A stretch of DNA of 64,000 bases from Desmonostoc muscorum FACHB-395 (GTDB lineage: Bacteria > Cyanobacteriota > Cyanobacteriia > Cyanobacteriales > Nostocaceae). Made by a program: the position numbers and the translations under genes. The DNA lies in the NCBI RefSeq assembly GCF_014698035.1, contig NZ_JACJSF010000033.1, forward strand, positions 1-64,000, written 5' to 3'. A model generated the notes under the pieces. That model searched no databases. It was not told where the DNA came from and saw nothing but the letters and a program-made list of their open reading frames with translations. Positions 15,959 through 25,165 of the stretch are shown here, in pieces; within the stretch, counting starts at the first letter, position 1, and each line of letters begins with the position of its first letter.

Positions 15959-18427
15959 CTACCTTGTTTCATCAAGTTTTGGCGGATTTTGCATACTCAC
16001 TTCAGAGGATGTAGGAAATTTCTGACTGCGTTGAATAAACAACACAACAACACCACTTGCAAGTACAGCAAAGGCTGAGGGAATAAATGGCAACCATACC
16101 CCTTGTTTTAAAAGGATGATGCTCCCAAAAGGAGCTGCCCAAAGAGCGATCGCACAAGCTCCATATAAAATGATAGCGATCGCAAACATGGCGCATCCCT
16201 TATTGAGTAGTGAATGACGCACGCGCCAAACAATCAGACCAGACATGCTTGACCATGCCCATATCCAAACAATATCGACCCAGAAAGGCAGAACCCCAAG
16301 AATTGGACGTTTGTCTAAAACTGCACTCAAAATTTGACTGATCATTTGCGCTTGTATAAATATGCCTGGTATTTCCTGGTAAGGTTGCTGTGCAGCTGAG
16401 TAGGGAGTTGACCAAGTATCGCTGATAGTGTTAGCTGTCACTCCGATGAGAACAACCTTATTTTTGAAAAAAGTATAGTTAACTTTATCACTCAATACAT
16501 CTGCTAAAGAAACTCTTTGGTAATCTGCATTACGGTAATTAACAAATATTTGAATTCCGCCTAAATCAACTCTTTGTTGATAGCCTCCACTCCGACCAGG
16601 CTTTAAGCGTTTAAATACTCTAGAACCAAACTGTACATAATCTTCATTGAAATCAGGTTGAATATTTTCGTAAGATAAATAACGAGCAGCTAATTGTAGC
16701 GAAAGTGAGTAAGGCGTTGTACAAACAGACAAAGGCTCTTGTGCCATCATCATAATTTGGCGACGGATGGTACCATCTGGATCTTGAATTGCATCAGTAA
16801 AACCCTGACGTTCTACAGGGACTTCAAGAGGTGGTTTAACACCTTGGGGGTCATGTTTACGATCTCTGCCTTTACAGACAACTATTACATTTTCTTTGCT
16901 CAGTTCAGTGGAGACTTGTATCGGCTTTGATTCATTTGGGGGGTCAGCAAAATCTCTATAAATATCCAGTCCAATGACTCGCGGTTGATACTTTTGTAAT
17001 TTGTTGAGTAATTGAGCTAACCTACTATCCGAAATAGACTTCACTCCTGTGGTCGTCTCTTGTCGGGATTGAATATCTTTTTCAGTAACTTCAACAACGA
17101 GCAATCTGGGATCTAAATCTTCCTTTGGTCGCAAGAGTAGCATTTGGTCAAAAGTTTGCAGTTCAGCTTTCTCAAAAACCCCCAAGTATCTCAAACCTAT
17201 CGTTGAAAGAGTCACAATAGCAGTACTCAGCAGTACAGTCCAAAGTTTGCCCTTTCGAGTCGCAATTGTGCTTTTGGTTTTTGTGGTTGAAATTCTGCTC
17301 TGAGTCGAAACTTCACCGCGAGTTTTGGTGTCACCCAAACCACCGCGTAGTTCTTGCCAAGTTATTGGAACAGTTGTGGGATTTTGGTAGATAACTGGCA
17401 ACCAACTAGCACAAGGGAAGTTATTCTCCAACCCCTGAAGTCTTTCCCGCGCTTCTCGCACAGCTAGAGAAAATGGCTTATTAAGAGCAAAAGCGACAAG
17501 AAAGTTTTTCAAAAATTCCTGTGCAACTAAATCTGACACCCCTTCCCGCATCACAATCATTTGGGGAATGTTCAAATCAGCTAAATTTCGTGCCAAAGCA
17601 ATGCCATCACAGGAGTTGAAAATTGCGAGTTTTAAACCGCGTGTAATTGCTGTCTTAAGTGCATTTTTAAATTGAGAAATTGTTAAACTCTCTGTCTGAT
17701 TGATATAAATTTCCCCTATTTCACCATCTGCAATACTAGCGCTATGTCCGGCAAAAAACAGAATATCCCAATATTGATTCCACAGTTGCTCATCAAGTTC
17801 TTTTCGTGTAGGTTGGACAAGAAAAGTAGTTTGAGTATCTGTTAAACCTTGCAACCAAGAACGATCTTTATCAATATCAATACCAAAACTGTTACCGAGA
17901 ATTGCTAGAATCTTGACTCGATCTGTGGTAGATTTTCGCACTACTTGAGGAGATGCATACTCATGATTGCTCAAAGCTAATTCAGCTTTCGGGTAATGCT
18001 CAAAAAAATCCCACAGATGCCAAGGTAATCGATGCAGTGAAGTTATATTTGTTTCAATAATAACTCTAATTTCATCATCTCGACTGAGTACAGTTCTTAA
18101 CTGTCGTTCAATATTTTGAAAGGATTCAGATTTTAACCAAGCATTGATATGTGTTTGTAACTGATGACATACTTCATCGAAATCATTCACAGAAATATTG
18201 GTAATATCTTGTGAATGCACTTTTATACGTTGATTGCTGCCCAAACGTTGATGGATAGCTTCGTAGAGTAACTTCCATCTGCTGTAGAGTTTGGAAAGTT
18301 CTGGTATTGCTGGCAGACTCCCTGTTATCTTAAATAATTGGTTATTGTGCCAAAGTTGAGCCGTGACAACAGGAAATCCTTGATTTAAGTCTCCTCCCAA
18401 CAAGCTGAAGATGACTAGCTTACTCAT
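15959..18427 (-). CDS. CHAT-CHASE2 membrane protein
   Basis: 822 residues from the ATG at 18427 (MSKLVIFSLLGGDL, the usual start of this family; a start seven codons earlier lies in a heptamer repeat). The N-terminal part is a CHAT protease domain, with His in LFFAGHSAS (about residue 228) and Cys in FNSCDGIALA (about 273). One membrane helix follows (LWTVLLSTAIVTLSTIGLRY), then an extracytoplasmic CHASE2 sensor (AELQTFDQMLLLRP ... VIGLDIYRDF ... VVLIGVTANTISDTWSTPY), then three C-terminal helices. It could couple an external signal to a cytoplasmic protease. It is the third gene of a sigma factor-DUF1822-CHAT operon, with about 60 bp to the preceding gene. Confidence 0.92.
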   Translation of the reverse strand: MSKLVIFSLLGGDLNQGFPVVTAQLWHNNQLFKITGSLPAIPELSKLYSRWKLLYEAIHQRLGSNQRIKVHSQDITNISVNDFDEVCHQLQTHINAWLKSESFQNIERQLRTVLSRDDEIRVIIETNITSLHRLPWHLWDFFEHYPKAELALSNHEYASPQVVRKSTTDRVKILAILGNSFGIDIDKDRSWLQGLTDTQTTFLVQPTRKELDEQLWNQYWDILFFAGHSASIADGEIGEIYINQTESLTISQFKNALKTAITRGLKLAIFNSCDGIALARNLADLNIPQMIVMREGVSDLVAQEFLKNFLVAFALNKPFSLAVREARERLQGLENNFPCASWLPVIYQNPTTVPITWQELRGGLGDTKTRGEVSTQSRISTTKTKSTIATRKGKLWTVLLSTAIVTLSTIGLRYLGVFEKAELQTFDQMLLLRPKEDLDPRLLVVEVTEKDIQSRQETTTGVKSISDSRLAQLLNKLQKYQPRVIGLDIYRDFADPPNESKPIQVSTELSKENVIVVCKGRDRKHDPQGVKPPLEVPVERQGFTDAIQDPDGTIRRQIMMMAQEPLSVCTTPYSLSLQLAARYLSYENIQPDFNEDYVQFGSRVFKRLKPGRSGGYQQRVDLGGIQIFVNYRNADYQRVSLADVLSDKVNYTFFKNKVVLIGVTANTISDTWSTPYSAAQQPYQEIPGIFIQAQMISQILSAVLDKRPILGVLPFWVDIVWIWAWSSMSGLIVWRVRHSLLNKGCAMFAIAIILYGACAIALWAAPFGSIILLKQGVWLPFIPSAFAVLASGVVVLFIQRSQKFPTSSEVSMQNPPKLDETR

Positions 18428-18429
18428 TT

Positions 18430-18486
18430 GTTGTTTATTGTTTGTCATTTGTCCTTTGTTGTTTGTCCTTGTCTAATGACCAATGA
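18430..18486. repeat. Degenerate heptamer repeat (TTTGTCC/TTTGTTG type)
   Basis: Several TTTGTNN heptamers in a row end with AATGACCAATGACTAA. This is the cyanobacterial short tandem repeat type. It fills the gap between the DUF1822 stop and the CHAT-CHASE2 start and explains the absence of a ribosome site there. Confidence 0.65.
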
Positions 18487-19668
18487 CTAAATAACGAAAT
18501 TTTCTGTTATCTGGTAACTATCAAAAGTAACTTGAATACTAAAACATTCTCCTACTTCTCCATCAAAGCGTTTCAATTGTATGTAGTTATCTTGTTCTCT
18601 TGCTTGCACTTCCTGAATGATTTCTTCTGACTCTAAAAGCAAAGCTAACTTGATATTAACAGGTAGATATTCTCCATTAGCAGGATGTAGTTGCACGCGA
18701 ATACTAACTTGTTGGCTATCCTCTGGTATAAAGGCAACTAATAGCACCATTTTTTGAGACTCTATTTCCATTGCCAAATCAATCAGTTTGGCTCGTTTGA
18801 TACTACCAACACCTGACCCTGAGCTACTCCTGAAATTAAAAGCTATACTGTTGAAATTGAAAAGCAAAAATGTTTCTGTTGCTTCCCAAGCATTATCGTA
18901 TATACCTTCTAGCCAACGACTCAGATTCACTCGCACTTGCGATGATTGTGATTGCTGCCGTTGTTGGTACAAGCGCTGCCGCCACTGTTCATTCTCTAGT
19001 AGCGCTCCCCAAGTTATAAATGGTACTGCCAATCTAGAGAAATGAAAAGAGGCATTGCCTAACCGTTGCACAAGATTTTCTGCTTGCTTGGTGGATAATT
19101 GTGGTAATGGAGCTATAGCCGCTTTCATCTCTTCTCTTTTGCAAAATTGGTAACTCAAAGAGAAAGCAGTAAGGTCTTTTGTTAAATGCCGTGCATCTAT
19201 ACAATAAGTCCTATCCACTGAGTCATAGTGAGCCAAAGATTTTAGTTCTTTATGGGTTGTGTAACCCCAAATTCGTATCCACTTGCCATCCGGTTTGACT
19301 TGCACTGCTAAATAGTAGTCTGCTGCCCAACTAGGAATATCCACCCATTCTAGAGGGATTTCTAACTCGCTATCATCAATTGCTTCACTGGGGATCAACA
19401 CGATTCGCCTCCCCTCTAGCAAAATTGCTGTGCCATTGACAAATTCCCAAAAAGCTGGGATACCAGAGAAACTGTACCAAACACTGGCTTGGGGAAAATC
19501 CTCAGTTGAGATCCAATCCAAGAAAGCATGGAGACAGATTTGATTTATGTAAGCGCACCAGCGACTACTAGACGTGGCATAAACCTGGCTTTGCTGCCAG
19601 GATTGCGCCTGAATAGTTGGTGATATTTCTAACAACCACTCTCTGGGATCTGCAAACGCGCAAGTCAT
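18487..19668 (-). CDS. DUF1822 family protein
   Basis: A 393-residue soluble protein starting MTCAFADPREWLLEIS, with WCAYINQICLHAFLDWI, VWYSFSGIPAFWEFVNGTAI, WVDIPSWAADYYLAVQV and a C-terminal beta-rich segment (VSIRVQLHPANGEYLPVNIKL). This is the pattern of the cyanobacteria-specific DUF1822 family, of unknown function. It lies 19 bp after the sigma-factor gene and before the CHAT-CHASE2 gene, an arrangement I recall repeatedly from filamentous cyanobacteria. It is probably a partner of one or both. Confidence 0.85.
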   Translation of the reverse strand: MTCAFADPREWLLEISPTIQAQSWQQSQVYATSSSRWCAYINQICLHAFLDWISTEDFPQASVWYSFSGIPAFWEFVNGTAILLEGRRIVLIPSEAIDDSELEIPLEWVDIPSWAADYYLAVQVKPDGKWIRIWGYTTHKELKSLAHYDSVDRTYCIDARHLTKDLTAFSLSYQFCKREEMKAAIAPLPQLSTKQAENLVQRLGNASFHFSRLAVPFITWGALLENEQWRQRLYQQRQQSQSSQVRVNLSRWLEGIYDNAWEATETFLLFNFNSIAFNFRSSSGSGVGSIKRAKLIDLAMEIESQKMVLLVAFIPEDSQQVSIRVQLHPANGEYLPVNIKLALLLESEEIIQEVQAREQDNYIQLKRFDGEVGECFSIQVTFDSYQITENFVI

Positions 19669-19687
19669 TTTTACTACCTTGTGAAAA

Positions 19688-20884
19688 CTAAGGATTTATG
19701 TTGTACTCACCATGCTGGTTTCTCAACCATTCTTCCAAAGCAAAACTCATATCTTTAATTTGGTTGGAATTAACAGAAATATTCAAATCTTGGCTCCACT
19801 TAATCAGTGCTGCAAGTATTGATTCTCTACCTTTAACTAGTTTGCGAGACACTGTAGGCTGACTCATCTGCAACTGTTGCACGATCTGCTGCTGAGTCAG
19901 TCCCTGTTCGTAGTAAAGCTTAAGTACTTCTTGGGATTGTACATCTAGGCTCTGTAAAGCTTTTAACAATACACCAGACATCTGAGATATTTGGTTTTGT
20001 CGATTTTGGACATCTTCTTCGGCTATCATATCAGCCATTGGTGAGTCAGAGGATGGGTCTGGCAAATCAAATGTTATTGTCGTGTCATCATTTTGCTTGA
20101 ACGCATTTAGAGATTTCACAGGTGGAAATAGATAAGCACGCACGTAGAGAGCTGTTTGCGTTAACCACTGTTCAATTGTCTGTGCGTTGCGTTGCTCAGT
20201 AGGTTGAGTAATTTGGCTTTGGCGTTGGTGGTTGTAGAGGTTGGCAATAGCTTCCCAAACTTGGCGATTCGGTTCTGGTAACTGACTGGTACCTCCTGGT
20301 TGGTTTTGGGTGTACAGTTCTTTGAAACAAGTCCAAGCTAAACGATATTGAGTAACTGCGCTTTGTGATAATCCAGCTTCACTAAGAGCTTCATTAAGCA
20401 GCTTTTTGCTCACTTTGCGTAACAATGCCCAATTGGTGCAAATATCAGCTTCCTTGCGTTGACGTAAAATATCTCTCAGCCGACTGGGTATTGCCATGAT
20501 GGCGTAGGCTTTTAAGCTAGAAGATTTTTCGGGGTTGAAGTCTTTAAGAATTGTTTCGACTTCTGCGATCGCCATTTGGAAGTAATCAGCGAGCAGGTAT
20601 TGGCTGAGAGTAAATTTAGCAACTGTTTTTGAAGCAACCCAATAACATGGTTCTTGTAAATAAGCTAACAAATGCATTCTGGCAAGGTTATTAAACCCAG
20701 AACGCCATTGCTTATACCAGTAAAGCCCCCAAAAGTTTTCTGATTTAAGTGCTGATGATGAATGCTCTAAGTGATTTTGCATATTTCTATACAGTTTGGC
20801 ATCAGTCAACCATTTGCTGAATCTGCCTCTCTCCAACTGCACGAATGTTGAGAACATGTCCGTAATTTCTTGGCGAGGACGCAT
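19688..20884 (-). CDS. Sigma-70 family-like factor
   Basis: A 398-residue protein. The C-terminal ~60 residues form sigma region 4: LDVQSQEVLKLYYEQGLTQQQI followed by the helix-turn-helix QLQMSQPTVSRKLVKGRESIL. The middle (FTLSQYLLADYFQMAIAE, YAIMAIPSRLRDILRQRKEA) resembles a diverged region 2. An acidic, Ser-rich linker (DLPDPSSDSP) precedes region 4. It probably directs RNA polymerase to a small regulon, possibly its own operon and the nearby haemagglutinin-CHAT genes (inference). The ATG at 20884 is preferred over a TTG two codons earlier; neither has a good ribosome site. It heads a three-gene minus-strand operon. Confidence 0.85.
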   Translation of the reverse strand: MRPRQEITDMFSTFVQLERGRFSKWLTDAKLYRNMQNHLEHSSSALKSENFWGLYWYKQWRSGFNNLARMHLLAYLQEPCYWVASKTVAKFTLSQYLLADYFQMAIAEVETILKDFNPEKSSSLKAYAIMAIPSRLRDILRQRKEADICTNWALLRKVSKKLLNEALSEAGLSQSAVTQYRLAWTCFKELYTQNQPGGTSQLPEPNRQVWEAIANLYNHQRQSQITQPTEQRNAQTIEQWLTQTALYVRAYLFPPVKSLNAFKQNDDTTITFDLPDPSSDSPMADMIAEEDVQNRQNQISQMSGVLLKALQSLDVQSQEVLKLYYEQGLTQQQIVQQLQMSQPTVSRKLVKGRESILAALIKWSQDLNISVNSNQIKDMSFALEEWLRNQHGEYNINP

Positions 20885-21091
20885 AAGCAATTAAAAATAT
20901 AAACTGACAGAACTGAAGCAAATAAGTAGGTGGGTACGAATAAAAATAACTATGTAAATAAAACTAAAATGCTTAAAAGTCTCTTTCCTTTGGGATAGCT
21001 GCCTTGTCTCAAAGATAAATATCCACGCATACCTACTTATCACCTAACAATAAGATGATATTCTACATAGGGTAGTGACTGATAACCCCAC

Positions 21092-21493
21092 TCAATTTTT
21101 GGACATTGTACCAGAAACAGTAATCTGCTCAAAAAGGGTTGCCGTTTCATCAAGGTAAATTGGATAATCTTTTTTGCTAGCTAAAGCTGTCACACCCCCA
21201 CGGATGTATCCTGTTAGTGGCTGGACTTCCTTCAGGTCAAGCGTCTCAACCTTCCGGTTTCCTGAAATTCAAGCTAAAGCTTTTAGGTCTAACTGAGCAT
21301 TTCCCGGCACAACAGCAAAACAGATACCTGTTGTGTCACCTCTAACTACTAGAGTTTTAAAAACTTGCTCTGGCGGAAGACCAACTTTGTGTGCTGTACT
21401 CTCAGCAGCGAGATCGTCAGGGTCAACCTCATAGCTCAGGATTTGGTAGGAAATACCTAGTTTATCCAATAGTCGAGCAGCATTAGTTTTCAT
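21092..21493 (-). pseudogene. Decayed YbaK/EbsC-type aminoacyl-tRNA deacylase
   Basis: The first 74 codons are a normal YbaK start (MKTNAARLLDKLGISYQILSY ... VFKTLVVRGD ... FAVVPGNAQLDLKALA). GGGAG lies eight bases before the ATG at 21493. A TGA at 21271 then interrupts. The same frame continues as family sequence (SGNRKVETLDLKEVQPLTGY, IRGGVTALASKKDYPIY, LFEQITVSGTMS) to a second stop at 21092, where about 25 C-terminal residues are missing. The first stop is most simply CGA to TGA. Intact family members hydrolyse mischarged Cys-tRNA(Pro) or related species. Confidence 0.85.
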
Positions 21494-21739
21494 TGCTCTT
21501 ACTCCCAATCTTCAATTACCAGTCCACTAACGCGACTAAAGACTGCATCTACTGACATTCGGGAAGTAGATAATTGCAAGACTTTAGGTGTTGTAATTCA
21601 ATGTTTTACCATGCCTAAGAGATTAAGATAAAACGGTTTTGGTGAGAGTCCATGAGATTGCTTCCTTCCTCGCAATCATGGGGTACTATTTTTGAATGCA
21701 GTTTATTATTAGACCCAGTTTTTGAGTAAAAATAAATCT

Positions 21740-22360
21740 ATGAATAGAACGTTATATTATCATCAGCAATCAAACTTTTCTCGGAAAATCCGAATATTGT
21801 TAATAGAGAAAAATTTAGATTGTGAACTCAAAGAAATTAATTTAGCCAATAAACCCCCTGAATTCCTTGAAATTTCTCCTATTGGTCAAGTCCCTGTGTT
21901 TGTAGATGAAGATGGCACGGTAATTTGGGACTCTACATTGATTGCAGAGTATCTAGACGAAACTTATCCACAGCCTAGCTTTTACCCAAGCGCTCCTCAC
22001 ATACGGCTTGAGTGCCGTAAATGGGAACAACTAGCAGATACTTTAGGCGACAATATTATCGGTTTATGGGTACTAGATTTTATGGGTGATCTAGCTCCTG
22101 CTTATTATCGAAAAAAATATGAAACATTAATTAACCGCCTTTTACCAATCTTTGATTCCCAACTGCGTTCAACTCAATATTTGTTAGAGGGTGAAACATG
22201 GACAGCAGCAGATGTGGCAGCATTATGTTCCCTCGGTTATTACAGCTTTCGCTTAAATGAAGACTGGCTTCTTCAGTATCCTTATTTGAGAGACTGGTTT
22301 AATAGATTACAGGAGCGTGAATCAGTCAAGTCAACTATTCCAAAAAAGACCCCTACTTAG
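21740..22360 (+). CDS. Glutathione S-transferase family protein
   Basis: 206 residues with the thioredoxin-like N-terminal domain (LYYHQQSNFSRKIRILLIEK, EISPIGQVPVFVDEDG, and the glutathione gamma-glutamyl contact in IWDSTLIAEYLDETYP) and an all-helical C-terminal domain (TWTAADVAALCSLGYY). The Ser of NFSRK near the first helix could activate glutathione. It is about the usual family length. I use the ATG at 21740; a TTG six codons earlier is less likely. A hairpin with CCATGAGATTGC and GCAATCATGG arms lies in the leader (21650-21682). No operon partner is evident. Substrate unknown. Confidence 0.88.
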   Translation: MNRTLYYHQQSNFSRKIRILLIEKNLDCELKEINLANKPPEFLEISPIGQVPVFVDEDGTVIWDSTLIAEYLDETYPQPSFYPSAPHIRLECRKWEQLADTLGDNIIGLWVLDFMGDLAPAYYRKKYETLINRLLPIFDSQLRSTQYLLEGETWTAADVAALCSLGYYSFRLNEDWLLQYPYLRDWFNRLQERESVKSTIPKKTPT

Positions 22361-22577
22361 AGGTTGCTGAAAAAGTAATAAGAAAGCAAAGATCAGGATT
22401 GGTTAGTTATTCAAGCAAGCCCTACTTAGGAGCCTTGCAAAAATAATTTGAATAATTTTGATGGGGAAGTTAAGCTCACAAGTCGTTCCAGATTAACAAA
22501 ATGAATTATTTGTCCAGAAACTATAAGTGATTGCTCATATTTTTTACAAAATCTAGAATACCGCAATGATTAAAATT

Positions 22578-22943
22578 TTAGATGGATTCGGACAACAACC
22601 CTGACATATCTAATACTTGTTCTGACCAAGCACTAGCTTGCTCGGACATATTTCTGCGTTCGCTACCATCAGACCAAATACTATCAAAAGTTAATCTCCA
22701 TCGTGCCAGTTGAACTTGAATGTTAACCAATTCTTCGGCATACTCAGATTCAATTTCTGCTGCCGTCCATTCAATAAAACATATAGTTTCATCTGTCACA
22801 CTTTCAACAGCTTCTTTATAAGCGCTGTTACAAAATGTTCTAATCCTTGCGAAATTGGAAGCTATGTGTCCTAAGCGAAGTGATGTATTTTCACTTTGAA
22901 ACCGTGCTTGTTTTTCATCTAACTTCTGGTTCATCTCCACCAA
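22578..22943 (-). CDS. Hypothetical helical protein, 121 aa
   Basis: I do not recognise it. The protein is acidic and predicted helical (KLDEKQARFQSENTSLRLGH, WTAAEIESEYAEELVNIQVQ, SEQASAWSEQVLDMSGLLSE), without membrane segments or signal peptide. AGGAG lies five bases before the TTG at 22943; a GTG one codon later and an ATG three codons later are alternatives. It lies upstream of the broken DUF5674 gene, in the opposite sense to the transferase gene. Function unknown. Confidence 0.5.
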   Translation of the reverse strand: MVEMNQKLDEKQARFQSENTSLRLGHIASNFARIRTFCNSAYKEAVESVTDETICFIEWTAAEIESEYAEELVNIQVQLARWRLTFDSIWSDGSERRNMSEQASAWSEQVLDMSGLLSESI

Positions 22944-23070
22944 TTAACTCCTGAGCAATTTGTTTAACGAACTTTGGGGGTTTAAGTCCCCTGCCTAATG
23001 ACGGCAGCGCGTTTTGATGCCTCAGCTAAATCCCCCTCACAAAACGTAATTGCGTTAGCGGAGCGGGGCG

Positions 23071-23404
23071 TTAGCAAGAGTGCGAATTGCGAATTGGTTT
23101 AACCCGTTCTCTAATTACTGGGTCTTGAATTAGCATTGAGCGACTATTTTGACTTGGACGAATGTTAATAATCGATTCATAGGCGATTGATTGATTGATT
23201 AAAAGGAGCCCAGTCAGCACCCCAGATATCTCGTTGTCTACTACCGTCTTCAAGCAATGCTGTTTCGCAAAAAGCGTGTTTCTCTCCTCCTCCAGCTAAA
23301 ATACCTCTTTCTATGTCTACTGCTATTTTGATATATAGTTCCAAAGTTTGCAGCATTTGATGAAATTCTTCTAATATTGCTCTTTGCTTGATAATGAGTA
23401 CCAA
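23071..23404 (-). pseudogene. DUF5674 family gene, frameshifted in a (GATT)4 tract
   Basis: The first frame reads a DUF5674-like sequence (KQRAILEEFHQMLQTLELYI, VDIERGILAGGGEKHAFCET, LLEDGSRQRDIWGADWAPFN) and then goes wrong. The overlapping frame carries the expected end (AYESIINIRPSQNSRSMLIQ, DPVIRERV). The switch point is a run of four GATT units (23185-23200). Removing one 4-bp unit would join the two frames exactly as WAPFNQSIAYESI. Slippage in a tetranucleotide tract is the likely cause. The change may be reversible, fixed or a sequencing artefact. Function of the family is unknown. Confidence 0.75.
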
Positions 23405-23489
23405 AATCTCACTCGTAACACTCTAAATACGTAACTAGCTACAAGTTTTATTTTTGTGGAACCGCCAAATAAATCTCTGTATTGAACAA

Positions 23490-23727
23490 TTAAATAAATT
23501 CCACCTCATTTGGAAAAATAAATTCACACTCAACAGGTGATAACCAAATATGACAAATTATATTGTCATATTCTTCTGCTTCAACTATCGCTCCTGCTTC
23601 ACAATACTTTTTTCCAACAAAATCAGAGTTTCTTAAGTAAAAAATTTTGGGTACTAATAATTTAGCTAACTTTAATTTACCTTCTTGTTTAGCTTGATAA
23701 TAGGCTTGGGTCAGTTGTTCATTACTA
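23490..23727 (-). pseudogene. 3' part of a hypothetical gene split by IS630
   Basis: From the IS boundary the frame reads SNEQLTQAYYQAKQEGKLKL, AKLLVPKIFYLRNSDFVGKK and ends FIFPNEVEFI with a TAA at 23490. Its other half is at 24931-25165. Joining the two across one TA target copy restores one frame (YVRHHPSNEQLTQ), giving a protein of about 155 residues. I do not recognise the family. Confidence 0.75.
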
Positions 23728-23749
23728 GTAGTCTACCAAGCCAACTTTG

Positions 23750-24373
23750 CTAGGTTAAATTCGGATATAAACGCTCCATTTTTCGGCGAGCATCTTTGGT
23801 TTGAAAACCCCAATAGACACTAGCTTTTTGCTGATTACGTTTTTTCTCCCAAGCGGCAATTTCAGAAGTTAATGTTTCTGCATTAGGAATACGCCGTTCT
23901 AAACATTGGCGAGATAAAACAGATAATTCAATTTCTACTTGATTCAGCCAAGAAGCGTGTTTAGGAGTATAGTGAAACTCTAGTTTTTGAATAATTCGAC
24001 GTGCTTCTTCTGGTGGAAAAACTTCATATAATGCGCTGGGGGTATGAATATTCAGGTTATCAACTACTAAACGAACAACATCGGCATCTTGGTAGCAAAC
24101 ATCTACTAAATTTTTCATCTGAAGAGCAAAATCGGCTTTAGTTCGACGTTCTGTAACTTCGATATGCCGCCAGCCTGCTAAGGGTTGAAAACACGCAAAT
24201 AAATTTACTGTCCCGTTACGTTTATACTCGAAATCATAACGTTCAGGTTGCTCTGGCTCTGGTGGCAAAGGAAGTCTTACTTCTTCTACTAATTGATATG
24301 GGCGCTCATCAAAGCAGAGTACGGGGCGCTTAGGATCGTAAGGCTCATTGTATAAATCTAGTACATCTTCCAT
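23750..24373 (-). CDS. IS630 transposase, catalytic half (orfB)
   Basis: 207 residues with the DDE catalytic triad of the IS630 group: first Asp in [13 protein letters not shown], second in [13 protein letters not shown], and the Glu in [20 protein letters not shown]. The reading frame is open upstream to the A8 run near 24450, where it meets orfA. The protein is probably made as a fusion by ribosome slippage, with the displayed ATG only an internal methionine. It cuts and rejoins the element ends. Confidence 0.88.
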   Translation of the reverse strand: MEDVLDLYNEPYDPKRPVLCFDERPYQLVEEVRLPLPPEPEQPERYDFEYKRNGTVNLFACFQPLAGWRHIEVTERRTKADFALQMKNLVDVCYQDADVVRLVVDNLNIHTPSALYEVFPPEEARRIIQKLEFHYTPKHASWLNQVEIELSVLSRQCLERRIPNAETLTSEIAAWEKKRNQQKASVYWGFQTKDARRKMERLYPNLT

Positions 24374-24420
24374 TCGGAAAACATATTCAGCATTTACTTC
24401 AGGAATACACCATTGTTCTT

Positions 24421-24861
24421 TTAACCAAGGCTTAATTTCATTTTTTTTAAAGTTTGACGTACTGTTTCATCTGAGATTGAATCTATGATGCCAACGTTCA
24501 CTAAATGATCTGCTAATAATTGCATTGTCCAACGCACTCTCCCTTCGGGCGGATTAGAACAAGCTGTTGCAATCAAAAATGCTTCTTGCTTTTCATCTAA
24601 TTTTTTAGGTTTTGGTGGATGAACTTCATCCTTTAAAGCAAAATCTAACCCTCCAATGACAAATTTTTCTCGTATTCGTTGCACTGTTGCAACATGCGCT
24701 CTAACTATGCTAGCGATCACTTGATCCCTTTCTCCTTCAGAAGCCATCAGAAGAATGTTTGCACGGGTTATAGTTCTTGCTTTGTGCTTACCTTTTTTAA
24801 TTATTGCTTGTAGCTGAGAAACTTCATCTTCATTCAAGTCAACAATGTACTTTTTCGCCAT
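24421..24861 (-). CDS. IS630 transposase, DNA-binding half (orfA)
   Basis: 146 residues with the helix-turn-helix region of IS630 transposases ([40 protein letters not shown]) and a second winged part ([20 protein letters not shown]). The frame ends just after TTA AAA AAA ATG. With one extra A (a -1 slip on A8) it continues into orfB as [11 protein letters not shown]. This looks like a programmed frameshift rather than damage. Confidence 0.85.
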   Translation of the reverse strand: MAKKYIVDLNEDEVSQLQAIIKKGKHKARTITRANILLMASEGERDQVIASIVRAHVATVQRIREKFVIGGLDFALKDEVHPPKPKKLDEKQEAFLIATACSNPPEGRVRWTMQLLADHLVNVGIIDSISDETVRQTLKKMKLSLG

Positions 24862-24930
24862 ACCACACCCCGTTTTTGGTTATTTTACCAATTAGAGGTC
24901 TTACTTAGCAAAGTTACCTTGGCAGACTAC

Positions 24931-25165
24931 TAGGATGATGACGCACGTAGCTCATCAATGCTTTCCACTTTTGGGGGCTGAGTCTTTCCTTTAAACTGTC
25001 AGATAAACTTGTATCACTTTGTTTTTGCTGTTCGGCTTCCCATTTCTCCCATTTCACCCTTTGGATATATAACTGAACAGCTTCTTTAACAGAAATTCCA
25101 TGCGTTCTCGCAATTGTCAAGACATGAGCGGCTATTTCTAGGTCTTTAATTGAGTCGGAATCCAT
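24931..25165 (-). pseudogene. 5' part of a hypothetical gene split by IS630
   Basis: The N-terminal half begins MDSDSIKDLEIAAHVLTIAR and contains a charged helix (YIQRVKWEKWEAEQQKQ). It runs to YVRHHPS at the IS border and then ends within the element after a few foreign codons. Together with 23490-23727 it forms the uninterrupted gene. Function unknown. Confidence 0.75.

Larger units (their letters stand above)
23728..24930 (-). mobile_element. IS630-family insertion sequence, 1203 bp
   Basis: Inverted ends GTAGTCTACCAAGCCAACTT and, at the other side, AAGTTACCTTGGCAGACTAC are flanked by TA on both sides (23726-23727, 24931-24932), the TA target duplication of the IS630/Tc1/mariner group. 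Inside are two overlapping transposase frames joined by an A8 slip site. The element interrupts one gene cleanly and its frames are intact, so it may be active. A related end is left at 58727-58749. Confidence 0.9.

Noticed and set aside
23750-24861. IS630 transposase as a pseudogene
   Set aside because: The frame change falls exactly on an A8 run and both halves are intact, which fits programmed slippage.
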